Assembly: GCA_965215155.1 (NCBI GenBank)
Contig: CBDCCY010000004.1
Coordinates: forward strand, 3,720,001 to 3,784,000
DNA from: JAGWAJ01 sp965215155
GTDB taxonomy: Bacteria; Acidobacteriota; Vicinamibacteria; Vicinamibacterales; UBA8438
Direction: 5' to 3'
Length of the DNA stretch: 64,000 bases
Part shown: positions 46,951 to 56,081 of the stretch, in pieces
Position numbering within the stretch: position 1 is the stretch's first letter
How the letters are laid out: each line of letters begins with the position of its first letter
Made by a program: the position numbers and the translations under genes
Notes under the pieces: model-generated
Database searches by the model: none
What the model saw: only the letters and a program-made list of their open reading frames with translations
What the model was told of the DNA's origin: nothing

Positions 46951-47183
46951 GCCGCGGCTCCCGCTTCGTCAGACGGCCTCGCGCGACGCGGATTCGGCAG
47001 TGGCAGGCTGGACGGCGCCAGGCTCGTCGGCGAGGCCGACCCGACTCCTACGCAAGGCGAATGCCAGCGGCGCTCACGCCGGCCCTGGCCGAGGCCTCCA
47101 TCGAGGCGTTCGACAGGGCAGGCCCGGACACCGGGCCGGCGAGCCTCCGGGCCTCCCGGCCCCTCTCGAACGCCGGAAGTGGA
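46950..47183 (-). repeat. Long leader repeat, copy C2
   Basis: On the minus strand this about 235-base region precedes gspH and matches 37500-37733. On the plus strand, the homologous part could be read as SYARRMPAALTPALAEASIE, conserved in the other copy as SYARQVPSALTTGPAGGSVE, so the repeat may be a fossil gene rather than an RNA leader. Confidence 0.75.
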
Positions 47184-47478
47184 ATCGCGTCGTGCCGCGG
47201 CCGCCCGCCGCGGCGACGGCGAGCGGAGGCCGGCGGGCAGCGCGGCGCAGGACGTCGTCGCGGGGGGGGGAAACCGGCGGCGACATTCGCACCGGCGAGC
47301 GGCAGGCCCGGCGCCTGACCCGCTCACGAACCGGGGCGGTCGCCGACGGGCGCGCGCGGCCGACGCTCCAGCGGAAATGGTCCGAGGTCCGAGGATCGCG
47401 CGGTGCACGACCTTGCCCCAGGCCACGCGGGTGTCGCCGCGCTGCACGCCGGGACGCTCGGCGATGCGCCGCTGCGAC
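47184..47478. other. Gap after leader repeat
   Basis: 295 GC-rich bases between repeat C2 and the aminotransferase stop, including a nine-G run at 47262-47270. Open frames here lack recognisable domains and ribosome sites, and I see no gene. Confidence 0.4.
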
Positions 47479-48351
47479 CTACACCGCGCTCCACGCCGTT
47501 CGCCGGAACGCGTCTGCAAGTGCCAGCGTAACCGGACCCGGGGTACCAGCGCCGACGGGGCGACCGTCGAGCGTCGTCACGGCGAGCACTTCCCGCGTCG
47601 TGCTGGTGATGAAGACCTCGTCGGCAGCCCGCGACTCGTCGAGCCGCAGCACCCGCTCGCGGACCGGGATCCCGATCGCGGGGCCGATCTCGAAGAGGAA
47701 GTTGCGCGTCACGCCCTCGAGCAGTCCGGTGGCGAGCGGCGGCGTCAGCGCTTCGCCGCCGCGGACCAGGAAGACGTTCGACTGGGCGCACTCCGCGATC
47801 TCGCCCCGGTAGTTGCACATCAGGGCCTCGTCGGCGCCGGCGCGGAGCGCCTCCTGCATGGCCAGTGCGTTGTTGAGCAGGTTGTTCGACTTGATGCGGG
47901 GGCTCAGGGCGTCCGGATGGTTGCGCAGGAGCGAGGAGACCACGAGCCTGACGCCGCGCTCCCGGACGGCCGGGGCAATCTCGCGGTGGGGACGAACGAT
48001 GATCACCAGCGACGGCTCGGGGCACGAGGCGGGGTCGTAGCTGAGGTCCCCGACGCCGCGCGTCAGGACGAGCCGGACGTAGCGCTCCGGCGGCTCGTCG
48101 GCGTCGACCGCCTCCATGGTGGCGTCGATGCGCGCGCCGAACGCGCCATCGTCCAGCGGCACCGCGAGGCCGATGGCGGCGGCGGAGGCGCGCAGCCGGC
48201 GGAGGTGCCGATCGAGCAGGAACGGCCGGCCGTTGTACGTGCGCAGGGTCTCGTACACCCCGGCCCCGTAGAGGAAGCCGTGGTCGAAGACCGAGATGGT
48301 CGCCTGACGGTCGTCGGTGAGGCGTCCGTTGACGTTGACGGCGATGCGCAT
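47479..48351 (-). CDS. Class IV PLP aminotransferase (IlvE / D-amino-acid / PabC fold)
   Basis: 290-aa fold-type IV PLP enzyme. Seen: FDHGFLYGAGVYETLRTYNGRPFLLDRHLRRL, PLP Lys in LSPRIKSNNLLNNALA, EALMCNYRGEIAECAQSNVFLV and LEGVTRNFLFE. The RIKSNN lysine motif is typical of branched-chain aminotransferase or D-amino-acid transaminase; PabC is less likely. ATG at 48351. The divergent nnr gene starts 53 bases away. Confidence 0.9.
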   Translation of the reverse strand: MRIAVNVNGRLTDDRQATISVFDHGFLYGAGVYETLRTYNGRPFLLDRHLRRLRASAAAIGLAVPLDDGAFGARIDATMEAVDADEPPERYVRLVLTRGVGDLSYDPASCPEPSLVIIVRPHREIAPAVRERGVRLVVSSLLRNHPDALSPRIKSNNLLNNALAMQEALRAGADEALMCNYRGEIAECAQSNVFLVRGGEALTPPLATGLLEGVTRNFLFEIGPAIGIPVRERVLRLDESRAADEVFITSTTREVLAVTTLDGRPVGAGTPGPVTLALADAFRRTAWSAV

Positions 48352-48364
48352 GGCTCATTCGTAC

Positions 48365-48370
48365 CATAAT
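48365..48370 (+). promoter_or_regulatory. Possible -10 element (CATAAT) before nnr
   Basis: CATAAT in the 53-base divergent gap, 35 bases before the NnrDE start. No -35 visible. Confidence 0.3.
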
Positions 48371-48404
48371 CCTCCTGGCCGGAGGCCGCCGGACCGAGCC
48401 CGCG

Positions 48405-49955
48405 ATGCGTGTTCTCGACACCGCCCAGATGCGCGACGCCGACCGCCGCACGATCGACGAGATCGGCATTCCGTCGATCGTCCTCATGGAGAACGCCGGC
48501 CGGGCGGCGGCCGGCGCCGTCGAGGCGCGGTTCGCGCCGCAGGATCGGCGGCGCGTGGCCGTCCTGTGCGGGCGCGGCAGCAACGGGGGCGACGGCCTGG
48601 TCGTCGCCCGCGTGCTGGCGGAGCGGGGTGCGGCAGCGGTGGTCGTCCTCCTCGGCCGCGGGGAGGACGTCCGGGGTGACGCCCGCACCAATCTCGACGT
48701 TGCCCGCAGGCTCGGTCTCCGGGTGGCGGAGGCCCCCGACGCGGCCGCCTGGCAGGCGTGCCGGCCGGATGTCGCGGCGGCCGACCTCGTCGTCGACGCG
48801 CTCGTCGGAACCGGACTCCGAGCGCCGCTCGAGGGGTTGCCGGCCGCGGTGGTCTCCGACCTGAACGCGGCCCGGCGGCCGGTCGTGGCCGTCGACCTGC
48901 CGAGCGGGCTTTCGGCCGACAGCGGGGCCTGCATCGGCGTCTCGGTCGAGGCCCGGGTGACGGTGACCCTGGCGGCGCCGAAGATCCCCCTGGTCGTCTC
49001 GCCGGCCGCGGAGCGCGCGGGCGAGATGGTCGTCGCCGACATCGGGATTCCGGCCCGCGTCGTCGACGAGCTGGCCGGTCCGCGCGTGGAGCTGCTGACG
49101 CGCGACGCCCTGCGCGCGCGCCTGCCGGTGCGGGCGCGCGACGCGCACAAGGGCGATTGCGGGCGGATCGTGGTGGTGGCGGGCTCGCCGGGCAAGACCG
49201 GCGCCGCGCGCCTGGCCGGCACCGGCGCCCTGCGGTCGGGCGCCGGCCTGGTGACGGTCGCCACGCCGGCGTCGTGCGTGGGTCCGGTCGCGGCGGTGCC
49301 GGAGTACATGACGTCGGCGCTGCCGGAGACGGAAGCGGGCACGGTCCGAGGCACGGCGGCGGACATCGTGCTGGCGCTCGGCGCGGACGTCGTCGCCGCC
49401 GGCCCCGGGCTGGGGATCGGAGCGGAGCCGCGGGCCCTGGTCCGCGCCCTGGTCGAGCGCGTCCCCGGGCCCCTGGTGCTCGACGCGGATGCCCTCACCG
49501 TGCTCGCCGGCGATCCGGGCGTGCTGGCGCTCCGGCGCGACCGCGTGACGGTGGCGACGCCGCACCCGGGGGAGATGGCGCGGCTCGCGGGGACGACGGT
49601 GGGGGAGGTGCAGGCGAACCGCATCGACGTGGCGCGGCAGTTCGCCACCGGGCAGGGAGTGCACGTCGTGCTGAAGGGCGCCCGCACCGTCCTCGCGGCC
49701 CCCTCCGGCGCCGTCCGGGTCAGCGCCTCCGGCAACCCGGGCATGGCCACCGGGGGCACGGGCGACGTGCTCACCGGCGTCGTGGCGGCCTGGCTCGCCC
49801 AGGCCGCGGATCCGGAGACGGCGACGTCCCTCGCCGTGCACCTGCACGGCCGGGCCGGGGATCTGGCCGCGCGGCGCAGCGGCGAGACCGCCCTGGTGGC
49901 GGGCGACGTGGCGGACCATCTCGGGGCGGCGGTCCTCGAGCTGGCGGGCGATTGA
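48405..49955 (+). CDS. nnr: Bifunctional NAD(P)HX epimerase / ADP-dependent dehydratase
   Basis: 516-aa repair enzyme for hydrated NAD(P)H. N-terminal YjeF_N epimerase (about residues 1-215): IPSIVLMENAGRAAAGAV, CGRGSNGGDGLVVAR, DALVGTGL. C-terminal dehydratase (about 225-516): VVVAGSPGKTGAARLAGTGALRSGAGLVTVA, NPGMATGGTGDVLTGVV. Followed after six bases by tsaE, the usual pairing in bacteria. ATG at 48405. Confidence 0.95.
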   Translation: MRVLDTAQMRDADRRTIDEIGIPSIVLMENAGRAAAGAVEARFAPQDRRRVAVLCGRGSNGGDGLVVARVLAERGAAAVVVLLGRGEDVRGDARTNLDVARRLGLRVAEAPDAAAWQACRPDVAAADLVVDALVGTGLRAPLEGLPAAVVSDLNAARRPVVAVDLPSGLSADSGACIGVSVEARVTVTLAAPKIPLVVSPAAERAGEMVVADIGIPARVVDELAGPRVELLTRDALRARLPVRARDAHKGDCGRIVVVAGSPGKTGAARLAGTGALRSGAGLVTVATPASCVGPVAAVPEYMTSALPETEAGTVRGTAADIVLALGADVVAAGPGLGIGAEPRALVRALVERVPGPLVLDADALTVLAGDPGVLALRRDRVTVATPHPGEMARLAGTTVGEVQANRIDVARQFATGQGVHVVLKGARTVLAAPSGAVRVSASGNPGMATGGTGDVLTGVVAAWLAQAADPETATSLAVHLHGRAGDLAARRSGETALVAGDVADHLGAAVLELAGD

Positions 49956-49961
49956 GCGGTC

Positions 49962-50393
49962 ATGCACGGCATCTACGAGAGTCGTTCGGAAGCGGAGACG
50001 GCGGAGATCGCCCGGCGCCTCGCGGGCGAGCTTCCGCCGCGCTCGGCGGTGCTCCTCTACGGCGACCTCGGCGCCGGGAAGACCGCGTTCGTACGGGGCC
50101 TCGTGGCCGGCGCGGGGGGAGAGCCGGACGACGTCAGCAGCCCGACGTTCGTGCTCATGCAGGAGTACGGAGGGGAGCGGCCGGTGGACCACGTCGACCT
50201 CTACCGGTTGCACGGTCCCGAGGTCGACGACTTTGCGGACGAGCTGGCGGACCGGCTGGCGCGGGACGGCATCGTCGCCATCGAGTGGGCCGACCGCTTG
50301 ACCCGGCGGATCGAGGGCGCCGTCCACGTTCGGATCGACGACCTGGGCGGCGACGCGCGGCGGATTCGCATCGAGCGCCCGCCGCCGGGGTAG
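49962..50393 (+). CDS. tsaE: tRNA threonylcarbamoyladenosine ATPase
   Basis: 143-aa P-loop protein needed for t6A37 in tRNA. Walker A LLYGDLGAGKTAFVRGL (about residues 34-50), SSPTFVLMQEY and IVAIEWADRL are the family signatures. Length normal. It follows nnr by six bases, as in many bacteria. It is convergent with guaB. Confidence 0.94.
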   Translation: MHGIYESRSEAETAEIARRLAGELPPRSAVLLYGDLGAGKTAFVRGLVAGAGGEPDDVSSPTFVLMQEYGGERPVDHVDLYRLHGPEVDDFADELADRLARDGIVAIEWADRLTRRIEGAVHVRIDDLGGDARRIRIERPPPG

Positions 50394-50446
50394 GGGAGCA
50401 CCCGAAATCGCCGGCGGCCGCAGGAACCGCCGCGTCCGGCGCCGCT

Positions 50447-51976
50447 CTACTCGCTGCGATAGTTCGGCGCTTCCTTCGTGATCACCACGTCGTGCACGTG
50501 GCTCTCGCGGACGCCGGCCGGCGTGATGCGCACCAGCTCCGCGTGCCGCTGCAGCGCGGGGATGTCGGCGGCGCCGCAGTAGCCCATGCCGGCGCGCAAC
50601 CCGCCGACGAGCTGGTGGATCATCGCCCCCACGCTGCCCTTGTGCGGGACCCGGCCTTCGATGCCCTCCGGCACCAGCTTCGACGGCTCCTCGCCGGCCG
50701 GGGCGCCGGTGTCGACGTCCTGAAAGTAGCGGTCGCCGCTCCCGCGGCGCATCGCGCCGATGGAGCCCATGCCGCGGTATTCCTTGAAGCTGCGGCCCTG
50801 GTACAGGATGAGCTCGCCGGGGCTCTCGTCGGTGCCGGCGAAGAGGCTGCCGATCATCACCGCGCTGGCCCCGACCGCGGCCGCCTTGGTCAGGTCTCCG
50901 GAGTAGCGCACCCCCCCGTCGGCCACGACCGGTATCCCGTGCGGCGCCGCGGCGCGGCTGCATTCGGCGACCGCCGTCACCATCGGCACGCCGATGCCGG
51001 CGACGATGCGCGTGGTGCAGATCGAGCCCGACCCGATGCCCACCTTGACGCCGTCGACGCCGAGATCGATCAGGGCCCGCGTGCCGTCCGCCGTGGCGAC
51101 ATTGCCGGCCATCAGGTCGACCGACGGGAAGTCGCGGCGCAGCCGGCGCGCCATCGCGATGACGTTCTCGGAGTGCCCGTGGGCGCTGTCGAGCACGAGC
51201 AGATCGACATGAGCGGCGACGAGGGCTTCGGCGCGCTCGATCGTGTCCGTCGCCACGCCGACCGCGGCTCCGACCCGCAGGCGACCCAGCGAGTCCTTGC
51301 AGGCGTGCGGGTACTTGATCGCCTTCTGGATGTCCTTCACCGTGATCAGGCCGCGCAGGTTGAAGTCCTGGTCGACGACCAGCAGCTTCTCGACGCGGTG
51401 CCGGTGCAGGATCTCGCGGGCCTGGGCCAGCGTCGTGCCGACCGGGACCGTAATCAGCCGCTCGCGCGTCATCACCTCCGAGATCGGACGCTGCACGTCG
51501 CCGTGGAAGCGGAGGTCGCGGTTGGTCAGTATGCCGACCAGCCGCCCCTCGTTCCGGCCGTCCTCCGTGATCGGCACGCCCGAGATGCGGTACTTCCTCA
51601 TCAGCGCCAGGGCCTGGTAGACGCTGCTGTGGGGAGCGAGCGTGATCGGATTGACGATCATGCCGCTCTCGGAACGCTTCACCCGGTCGACCTCGGAGGC
51701 CTGATCGGCTATGTCGAGGTTCTTGTGAATGACCCCCAGGCCGCCGAGCTGGGCCATGGCGATCGCCATGCGCGATTCGGTGACGGTGTCCATCGCGGCG
51801 CTGACGAGCGGCACGTTCAGGGCGATGTTGCGGGTCAGCCGGGTCGCGACGTCGACCTCGTTCGGCAGGACGGCCGAGTGCCGCGGCTTCAGCGAGACGT
51901 CATCGAAGGTCAGGGCGATCGGAAGAGCGGCCACCGCCCGCGCGCCGGTCGAGGCGTCATCGGTCTTGACACTCAT
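50447..51976 (-). CDS. guaB: IMP dehydrogenase
   Basis: 509-aa enzyme oxidising IMP to XMP, the first committed step to GMP. Two CBS domains at about residues 100-220 (PITLAPHSSVYQALALM, REILHRHRVEKLLVVD). Catalytic loop Cys in GIGSGSICTTRIVAGIGVP; flap RYFQD and SGGL-like EGIEGRVPHKGSV near the end. It starts four bases after secA ends, so the two are probably cotranscribed. Confidence 0.97.
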   Translation of the reverse strand: MSVKTDDASTGARAVAALPIALTFDDVSLKPRHSAVLPNEVDVATRLTRNIALNVPLVSAAMDTVTESRMAIAMAQLGGLGVIHKNLDIADQASEVDRVKRSESGMIVNPITLAPHSSVYQALALMRKYRISGVPITEDGRNEGRLVGILTNRDLRFHGDVQRPISEVMTRERLITVPVGTTLAQAREILHRHRVEKLLVVDQDFNLRGLITVKDIQKAIKYPHACKDSLGRLRVGAAVGVATDTIERAEALVAAHVDLLVLDSAHGHSENVIAMARRLRRDFPSVDLMAGNVATADGTRALIDLGVDGVKVGIGSGSICTTRIVAGIGVPMVTAVAECSRAAAPHGIPVVADGGVRYSGDLTKAAAVGASAVMIGSLFAGTDESPGELILYQGRSFKEYRGMGSIGAMRRGSGDRYFQDVDTGAPAGEEPSKLVPEGIEGRVPHKGSVGAMIHQLVGGLRAGMGYCGAADIPALQRHAELVRITPAGVRESHVHDVVITKEAPNYRSE

Positions 51977-51979
51977 CCG

Positions 51980-54877
51980 TCACGCTCCGTGGCACTTCTT
52001 GAACTTCTTGCCGCTCCCGCAGGGACACGGCTCGTTCCGGCCGACCTTGGGCATCTCCCGCCGCACCGTCCGGACCCGCGCGTCGTCCCCGCCGGTGCGG
52101 GCGGGCTGCGGTCTGCCTCGCCCCGCGGCCACGCCGGCGCCCACGAGGGCCGGAGCGGCGGCCGGGTCGTTCAACGTCGTCGGCGTGGCCTGGCGGATGG
52201 CGGGGGCGCGGGCGGCGCGGCGCACGGCATCCTCCCGTCCGGCGGGACGGAGGCGCCAGAGGTAGCGCACGATGTCGTCCTCGATGCGTTCCTTCATCGC
52301 CTCGAACATCGCGAAGCTCTCGCGCTTGTACTCCACGAGCGGGTTCCGCTGGCCGTAGCCCCGCAGCCCGATGCCCTCCTTCAGGTGGTCCAGCCCGTAC
52401 AGGTGGTCCTTCCACTGCGTGTCGACCACCTGCAGCATGACGTCCCGCTCGACCCGGCGGAGCACGGCGGCGTCGATGGCCGCCTCCTTCTCGACATACT
52501 GCGCCTCGGCCAGGTTCCAGAGCGCGTCGCACATCTCCTCCGGATTGCGGTCCGTGAGGTCGATCTCGTCGAGCTGCTCCCCGTCGATGCCGAACAGCAC
52601 GCCGACGTCCCGCTTGACGGCCGCGGTGTCCCAGTCCTCGGGCTCGATCTCCTCTCCGCAGTAGCCCTGAATCGTGCTGTCGACCAGCCCCTCGGCCAGG
52701 CGCATCAGGTAGGCGCGGGTGTCGACCTCCTCGTCCTCGTCGAGGACCACCGTCCCGTCGAGCAGCTCGCGGCGCAGCGCGTAGACGTTCTCGCGCTGCT
52801 TGTTCATCACGTCGTCGTACTCGAGCAGGTGCTTGCGGACGGAGAAGTTCTGCGCCTCGACCTGCTTCTGCGCCCGCTCGATGGCCTTGGTGACCATGCC
52901 GTGCTCGATCGGGACTCCCTCTTCCATTCCCAGCCGCTCCATCAGCCCCTGGATGCGGTCGGAGCCGAAGATGCGCATGAGGTCGTCTTCGAGCGACAGG
53001 TAGAAGCGCGACGAGCCGGGATCGCCCTGGCGTCCCGCCCGTCCCCGAAGCTGGTTGTCGATGCGCCGCGCCTCGTGGCGCTCCGTGCCGATGATGTGGA
53101 GGCCGCCCGCCTCGACCACGCGCTCGTGCTCCGCGTCGGTCTCCGCCCTGAAGTGGGTCAGGATGCGTTCCCAGTCGGGTCGCGGGACGCGATAGAAACC
53201 CTCGTGGAAGAAGTAGACGAACTCCTCGTCGTCGACGAAGCGCTCCTCGCCGGCCGGCAGGCGCTCGGCGACCTCCTCGCTGAGCGCCTGCCGCCGCGCC
53301 ATGTGCTCGGCGTTGCCGCCCAGGAGTATGTCGGTGCCCCGCCCGGCCATGTTCGTCGCGATCGTGACCGCGCCGGCGCGGCCGGCCTGTGCCACGATCT
53401 CGGCCTCCTTCTCGTGGTACTTGGCGTTGAGCACGACGTGCCTGATGCCGCGCCGCTTCAGCAGCCCCGACAGCCGTTCGGACTTCTCGATCGAGACCGT
53501 GCCGACGAGCACGGGTCGTCCGGCTTCCTGCTGGTCCAGGATGTCGTCGACGATCGCCCCGAACTTCTCGCGCGAGGTCCGGTAGACGGAGTCCGGCTCC
53601 TCGATGCGCACGAGCGGCCGGTTGGTCGGCGCGACGAACACGTCGAGGTCGTAGATCTTGGCGAACTCCGGCGCCTCGGTCTCGGCCGTGCCGGTCATCC
53701 CGGAGAGCTTGTCGTACTTGCGGAAGTAGTTCTGGAAGGTGACGGTCGCGAGCGTCTGGTTCTCCCGCTCGATGGTCACTCGCTCCTTCGCCTCGACCGC
53801 CTGGTGCAGGCCGTCGCTCCAGCGCCGCCCCGGCATCAGCCGGCCCGTGAACTCGTCCACGATGACGACCTTGCCGTCCTTCACCATGTAGTCGACGTCG
53901 CGCTCGAACAGGGTGTGCGCGCGCAGGGCCTGGTTGATGTGGTGCAGGAGCGGCATGTTGGCGGGGTCGTACAGGCCGCCCGGCTGCAGGCGGTGGCCGA
54001 GGAACTTCTCCGCCTTCGCCATGCCCGTCTCGGTCAGGGAGACGGTCTTGTGCTTCTCGTCCTTGAGGTAGTCGCCCGTGTGCTCGAGCTCCTCGCGCCG
54101 CTCGGCCGGCACGTTGCCCTGCGTGACCGCGCCCGGCTTGAGCCGGGGGACGATGCGATCGACCTCGACGTAGAGGTCGGTGGACTGCTGGGCCGGCCCC
54201 GAGATGATGAGCGGCGTGCGCGCCTCGTCGATCAGGATGCTGTCGACCTCGTCGACGATGGCGAAGCGGTGCTCCCGCTGCACGAACTGCGTCCGCTCGA
54301 ACTTCATGTTGTCGCGGAGGTAGTCGAAGCCGAACTCGTTGTTCGTGCCGTACGTCACGTCGCAGCGGTACGCCGCGTGGCGCTCGGGGTCGCGCAGGTC
54401 GTGCTGAATCACGCCGACGCTCAGGCCGAGGAAGCGGTAGATGCGCCCCATCCAGTCGGCGTCGCGGCGGGCGAGGTAATCGTTGACGGTGACGACGTGC
54501 ACCCCCCGGCCCTCGAGGGCGTTCAGGTAGGCGGCCAGCGTCGCGACGAGGGTCTTGCCCTCGCCGGTCTTCATCTCGGCGATCTTGCCGCGGTGCAGCA
54601 TGATCCCGCCGATGAGCTGGACGTCGAAATGGCGCATGTGCAGAACGCGCCGCCCGGCCTCCCGCACCGCCGCGAACGCCTCGACCAGCAGGTCGTCCAA
54701 CGGCTCGCCCTGCTCGATCCGCTCGCGGAAGGTGGCGGTCCGGTCCCGGAGCTCGGTGTCGGACAGCCCGCGAACGTCGTCCTCGCGGTCGTTTATCGCG
54801 GCCACCAGCGGCTGCACCCGCTTGAGGTCGCGTGCGTTCTGGGTCCCGAAGACCTTGGCCAGGACGGTTTGGAGCAT
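51980..54877 (-). CDS. secA: Preprotein translocase ATPase SecA
   Basis: 965-aa motor driving protein export through SecYEG. GRIAEMKTGEGKTLVATL (Walker A), VHVVTVNDYLARRDADWMG, FAIVDEVDSILIDEARTPLIISG (Walker B), TNMAGRGTDI, and the C-terminal zinc-binding tail EPCPCGSGKKFKKCHGA are all intact. It has the family length plus a short linker. Upstream 218-base gap holds a palindrome. The large antisense open frame is a shadow. Confidence 0.98.
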   Translation of the reverse strand: MLQTVLAKVFGTQNARDLKRVQPLVAAINDREDDVRGLSDTELRDRTATFRERIEQGEPLDDLLVEAFAAVREAGRRVLHMRHFDVQLIGGIMLHRGKIAEMKTGEGKTLVATLAAYLNALEGRGVHVVTVNDYLARRDADWMGRIYRFLGLSVGVIQHDLRDPERHAAYRCDVTYGTNNEFGFDYLRDNMKFERTQFVQREHRFAIVDEVDSILIDEARTPLIISGPAQQSTDLYVEVDRIVPRLKPGAVTQGNVPAERREELEHTGDYLKDEKHKTVSLTETGMAKAEKFLGHRLQPGGLYDPANMPLLHHINQALRAHTLFERDVDYMVKDGKVVIVDEFTGRLMPGRRWSDGLHQAVEAKERVTIERENQTLATVTFQNYFRKYDKLSGMTGTAETEAPEFAKIYDLDVFVAPTNRPLVRIEEPDSVYRTSREKFGAIVDDILDQQEAGRPVLVGTVSIEKSERLSGLLKRRGIRHVVLNAKYHEKEAEIVAQAGRAGAVTIATNMAGRGTDILLGGNAEHMARRQALSEEVAERLPAGEERFVDDEEFVYFFHEGFYRVPRPDWERILTHFRAETDAEHERVVEAGGLHIIGTERHEARRIDNQLRGRAGRQGDPGSSRFYLSLEDDLMRIFGSDRIQGLMERLGMEEGVPIEHGMVTKAIERAQKQVEAQNFSVRKHLLEYDDVMNKQRENVYALRRELLDGTVVLDEDEEVDTRAYLMRLAEGLVDSTIQGYCGEEIEPEDWDTAAVKRDVGVLFGIDGEQLDEIDLTDRNPEEMCDALWNLAEAQYVEKEAAIDAAVLRRVERDVMLQVVDTQWKDHLYGLDHLKEGIGLRGYGQRNPLVEYKRESFAMFEAMKERIEDDIVRYLWRLRPAGREDAVRRAARAPAIRQATPTTLNDPAAAPALVGAGVAAGRGRPQPARTGGDDARVRTVRREMPKVGRNEPCPCGSGKKFKKCHGA

Positions 54878-55063
54878 CAGGGAACCACGGGCAGGCGGAG
54901 GTCAGACGCCACGAGGTGACCCGTCGGATCGCGCCGACATCGGCCGCGGTTCACGCGGTCTGCCAGCCGCTACGCTCCCGGGATCGTAGCCACGCGAAGC
55001 AGCGGACGCAAGTGCGACCCTGCAGGGGGGAACGAGTCTCCAGGAGGCTGCGCCTCGCGCGGG

Positions 55064-55096
55064 GGAGTCGGCACGGTGCCACGGCGCGCCGACTCC
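55064..55096 (-). repeat. Palindrome after M23 peptidase (diverged family member)
   Basis: Nine-base arms GGAGTCGGC / GCCGACTCC (55064-55072 and 55088-55096), whose outer edge overlaps the peptidase stop (TAG at 55098-55096 on the minus strand). The adjacent CCAGGAGGCTGCGCCTC (55040-55056) resembles the family core. Likely a terminator. Confidence 0.6.
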
Positions 55097-55986
55097 TAGT
55101 TGGCGGCGAGGTCGGATTGCCGGTCCACGAGCAGACGGAGCGGATTGACGTGGCGTCCGTCGGCGAGCACCTCGTAGTGCACGTGGGAGCCTGTCGCTCG
55201 CCCGGTTGCGCCGACGTAGCCGATCAGGTCTCCGCGCTGCACGGTCGTCCCGGGAAGGACCGCGAACTCCGACAGATGACCGTAGCGGGTCTGGATCCCG
55301 AAGCCGTGGTCGATCTCGATCAGATTGCCGTAGTTGCCGCTGCGTCGGGCCGAGGTGACGCGCCCGTGCGCGGTTGCATAGACCGGCTCGCCGGTCCGGG
55401 TGGAGATGTCGACGGCAGGGTGGAACTCGCGATCTCCCGTGAACGGATCGCGACGGTAGCCGTAGCCGCCGGACACCCAGCCGTCCGCCGGCCACAGCGT
55501 GGGCAGTGCGCCCGCGATTGCCTCGCGCCGCGCGACGTCGTGCTGCAGCACGCGCATCCGGTGATCCACCGTCCCGAGCAGGTCGCTGAGCAGATCGAAG
55601 GCGGGGGCGGTCACGTGACTCACGTCGCTCCGTCCGACCGTGACCCGCAGGGCTCGCGGAATCCGATCCACCGGCGGCCCGGACGCGTTGGTGCGCGCGA
55701 TGCGCGCCGAGAGCTGCGTCACGGCCGATCGCAGGGTGGCGATGTCGCGACTGAGTGCCGCCGCGGCCGTGCGGTACCGCGCGTTCTCGACATCCAGACG
55801 AGCGAACTCCGCCTCGAGCCGGTTGATCTCGTTGAGGGCCGCGCCGTGTCGCAGCAACCCCCAGCCCATCGGGATGACGACCGCCAGCGCCGCCACCGAC
55901 GCCACCAGCCGGATCCGAAGCGTGAAACGACGCACATGCCCTGTCGCGCGGTCGGCGACGATAAAGGAATACCGAGTGGGCGGCAT
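55096..55986 (-). CDS. M23 family metallopeptidase, membrane-anchored with coiled coil
   Basis: 296-aa murein endopeptidase-like protein. One N-terminal helix (about residues 24-44), coiled coil (about 50-100, ALNEINRLEAEFARLDVENARYR), then LytM domain (about 165-290): VSGGYGYRRDPFTGDREFHPAVDIS carries the first His and Asp ligands, and GSHVHYEVLADGRHVNPL the HxH pair. All ligand positions are present, so likely active at the cell wall. ATG at 55986. The stop abuts a palindrome. Confidence 0.92.
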   Translation of the reverse strand: MPPTRYSFIVADRATGHVRRFTLRIRLVASVAALAVVIPMGWGLLRHGAALNEINRLEAEFARLDVENARYRTAAAALSRDIATLRSAVTQLSARIARTNASGPPVDRIPRALRVTVGRSDVSHVTAPAFDLLSDLLGTVDHRMRVLQHDVARREAIAGALPTLWPADGWVSGGYGYRRDPFTGDREFHPAVDISTRTGEPVYATAHGRVTSARRSGNYGNLIEIDHGFGIQTRYGHLSEFAVLPGTTVQRGDLIGYVGATGRATGSHVHYEVLADGRHVNPLRLLVDRQSDLAAN

Positions 55987-56081
55987 GGCTGCTCTTGGGG
56001 AAAAGGCGGCCGGTTCGGGGGAGAGTCTAGCACAACTGCAGCGACTCGCCGGCGGCACGCTCGATCCGTCGCGCCGCCGCG

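Noticed and set aside
47000..47320. Open frames in the gap upstream of gspH
   Set aside because: Arg/Ala/Gly-rich, without ribosome sites or domains; the region is explained by repeat C2 and GC-rich filler.
48758..54919. Very long open frame (about 2050 codons) on the plus strand
   Set aside because: It runs antisense to guaB and secA and in another frame of nnr and tsaE; composition is Arg/Gly/Pro-rich as expected for a high-GC shadow.
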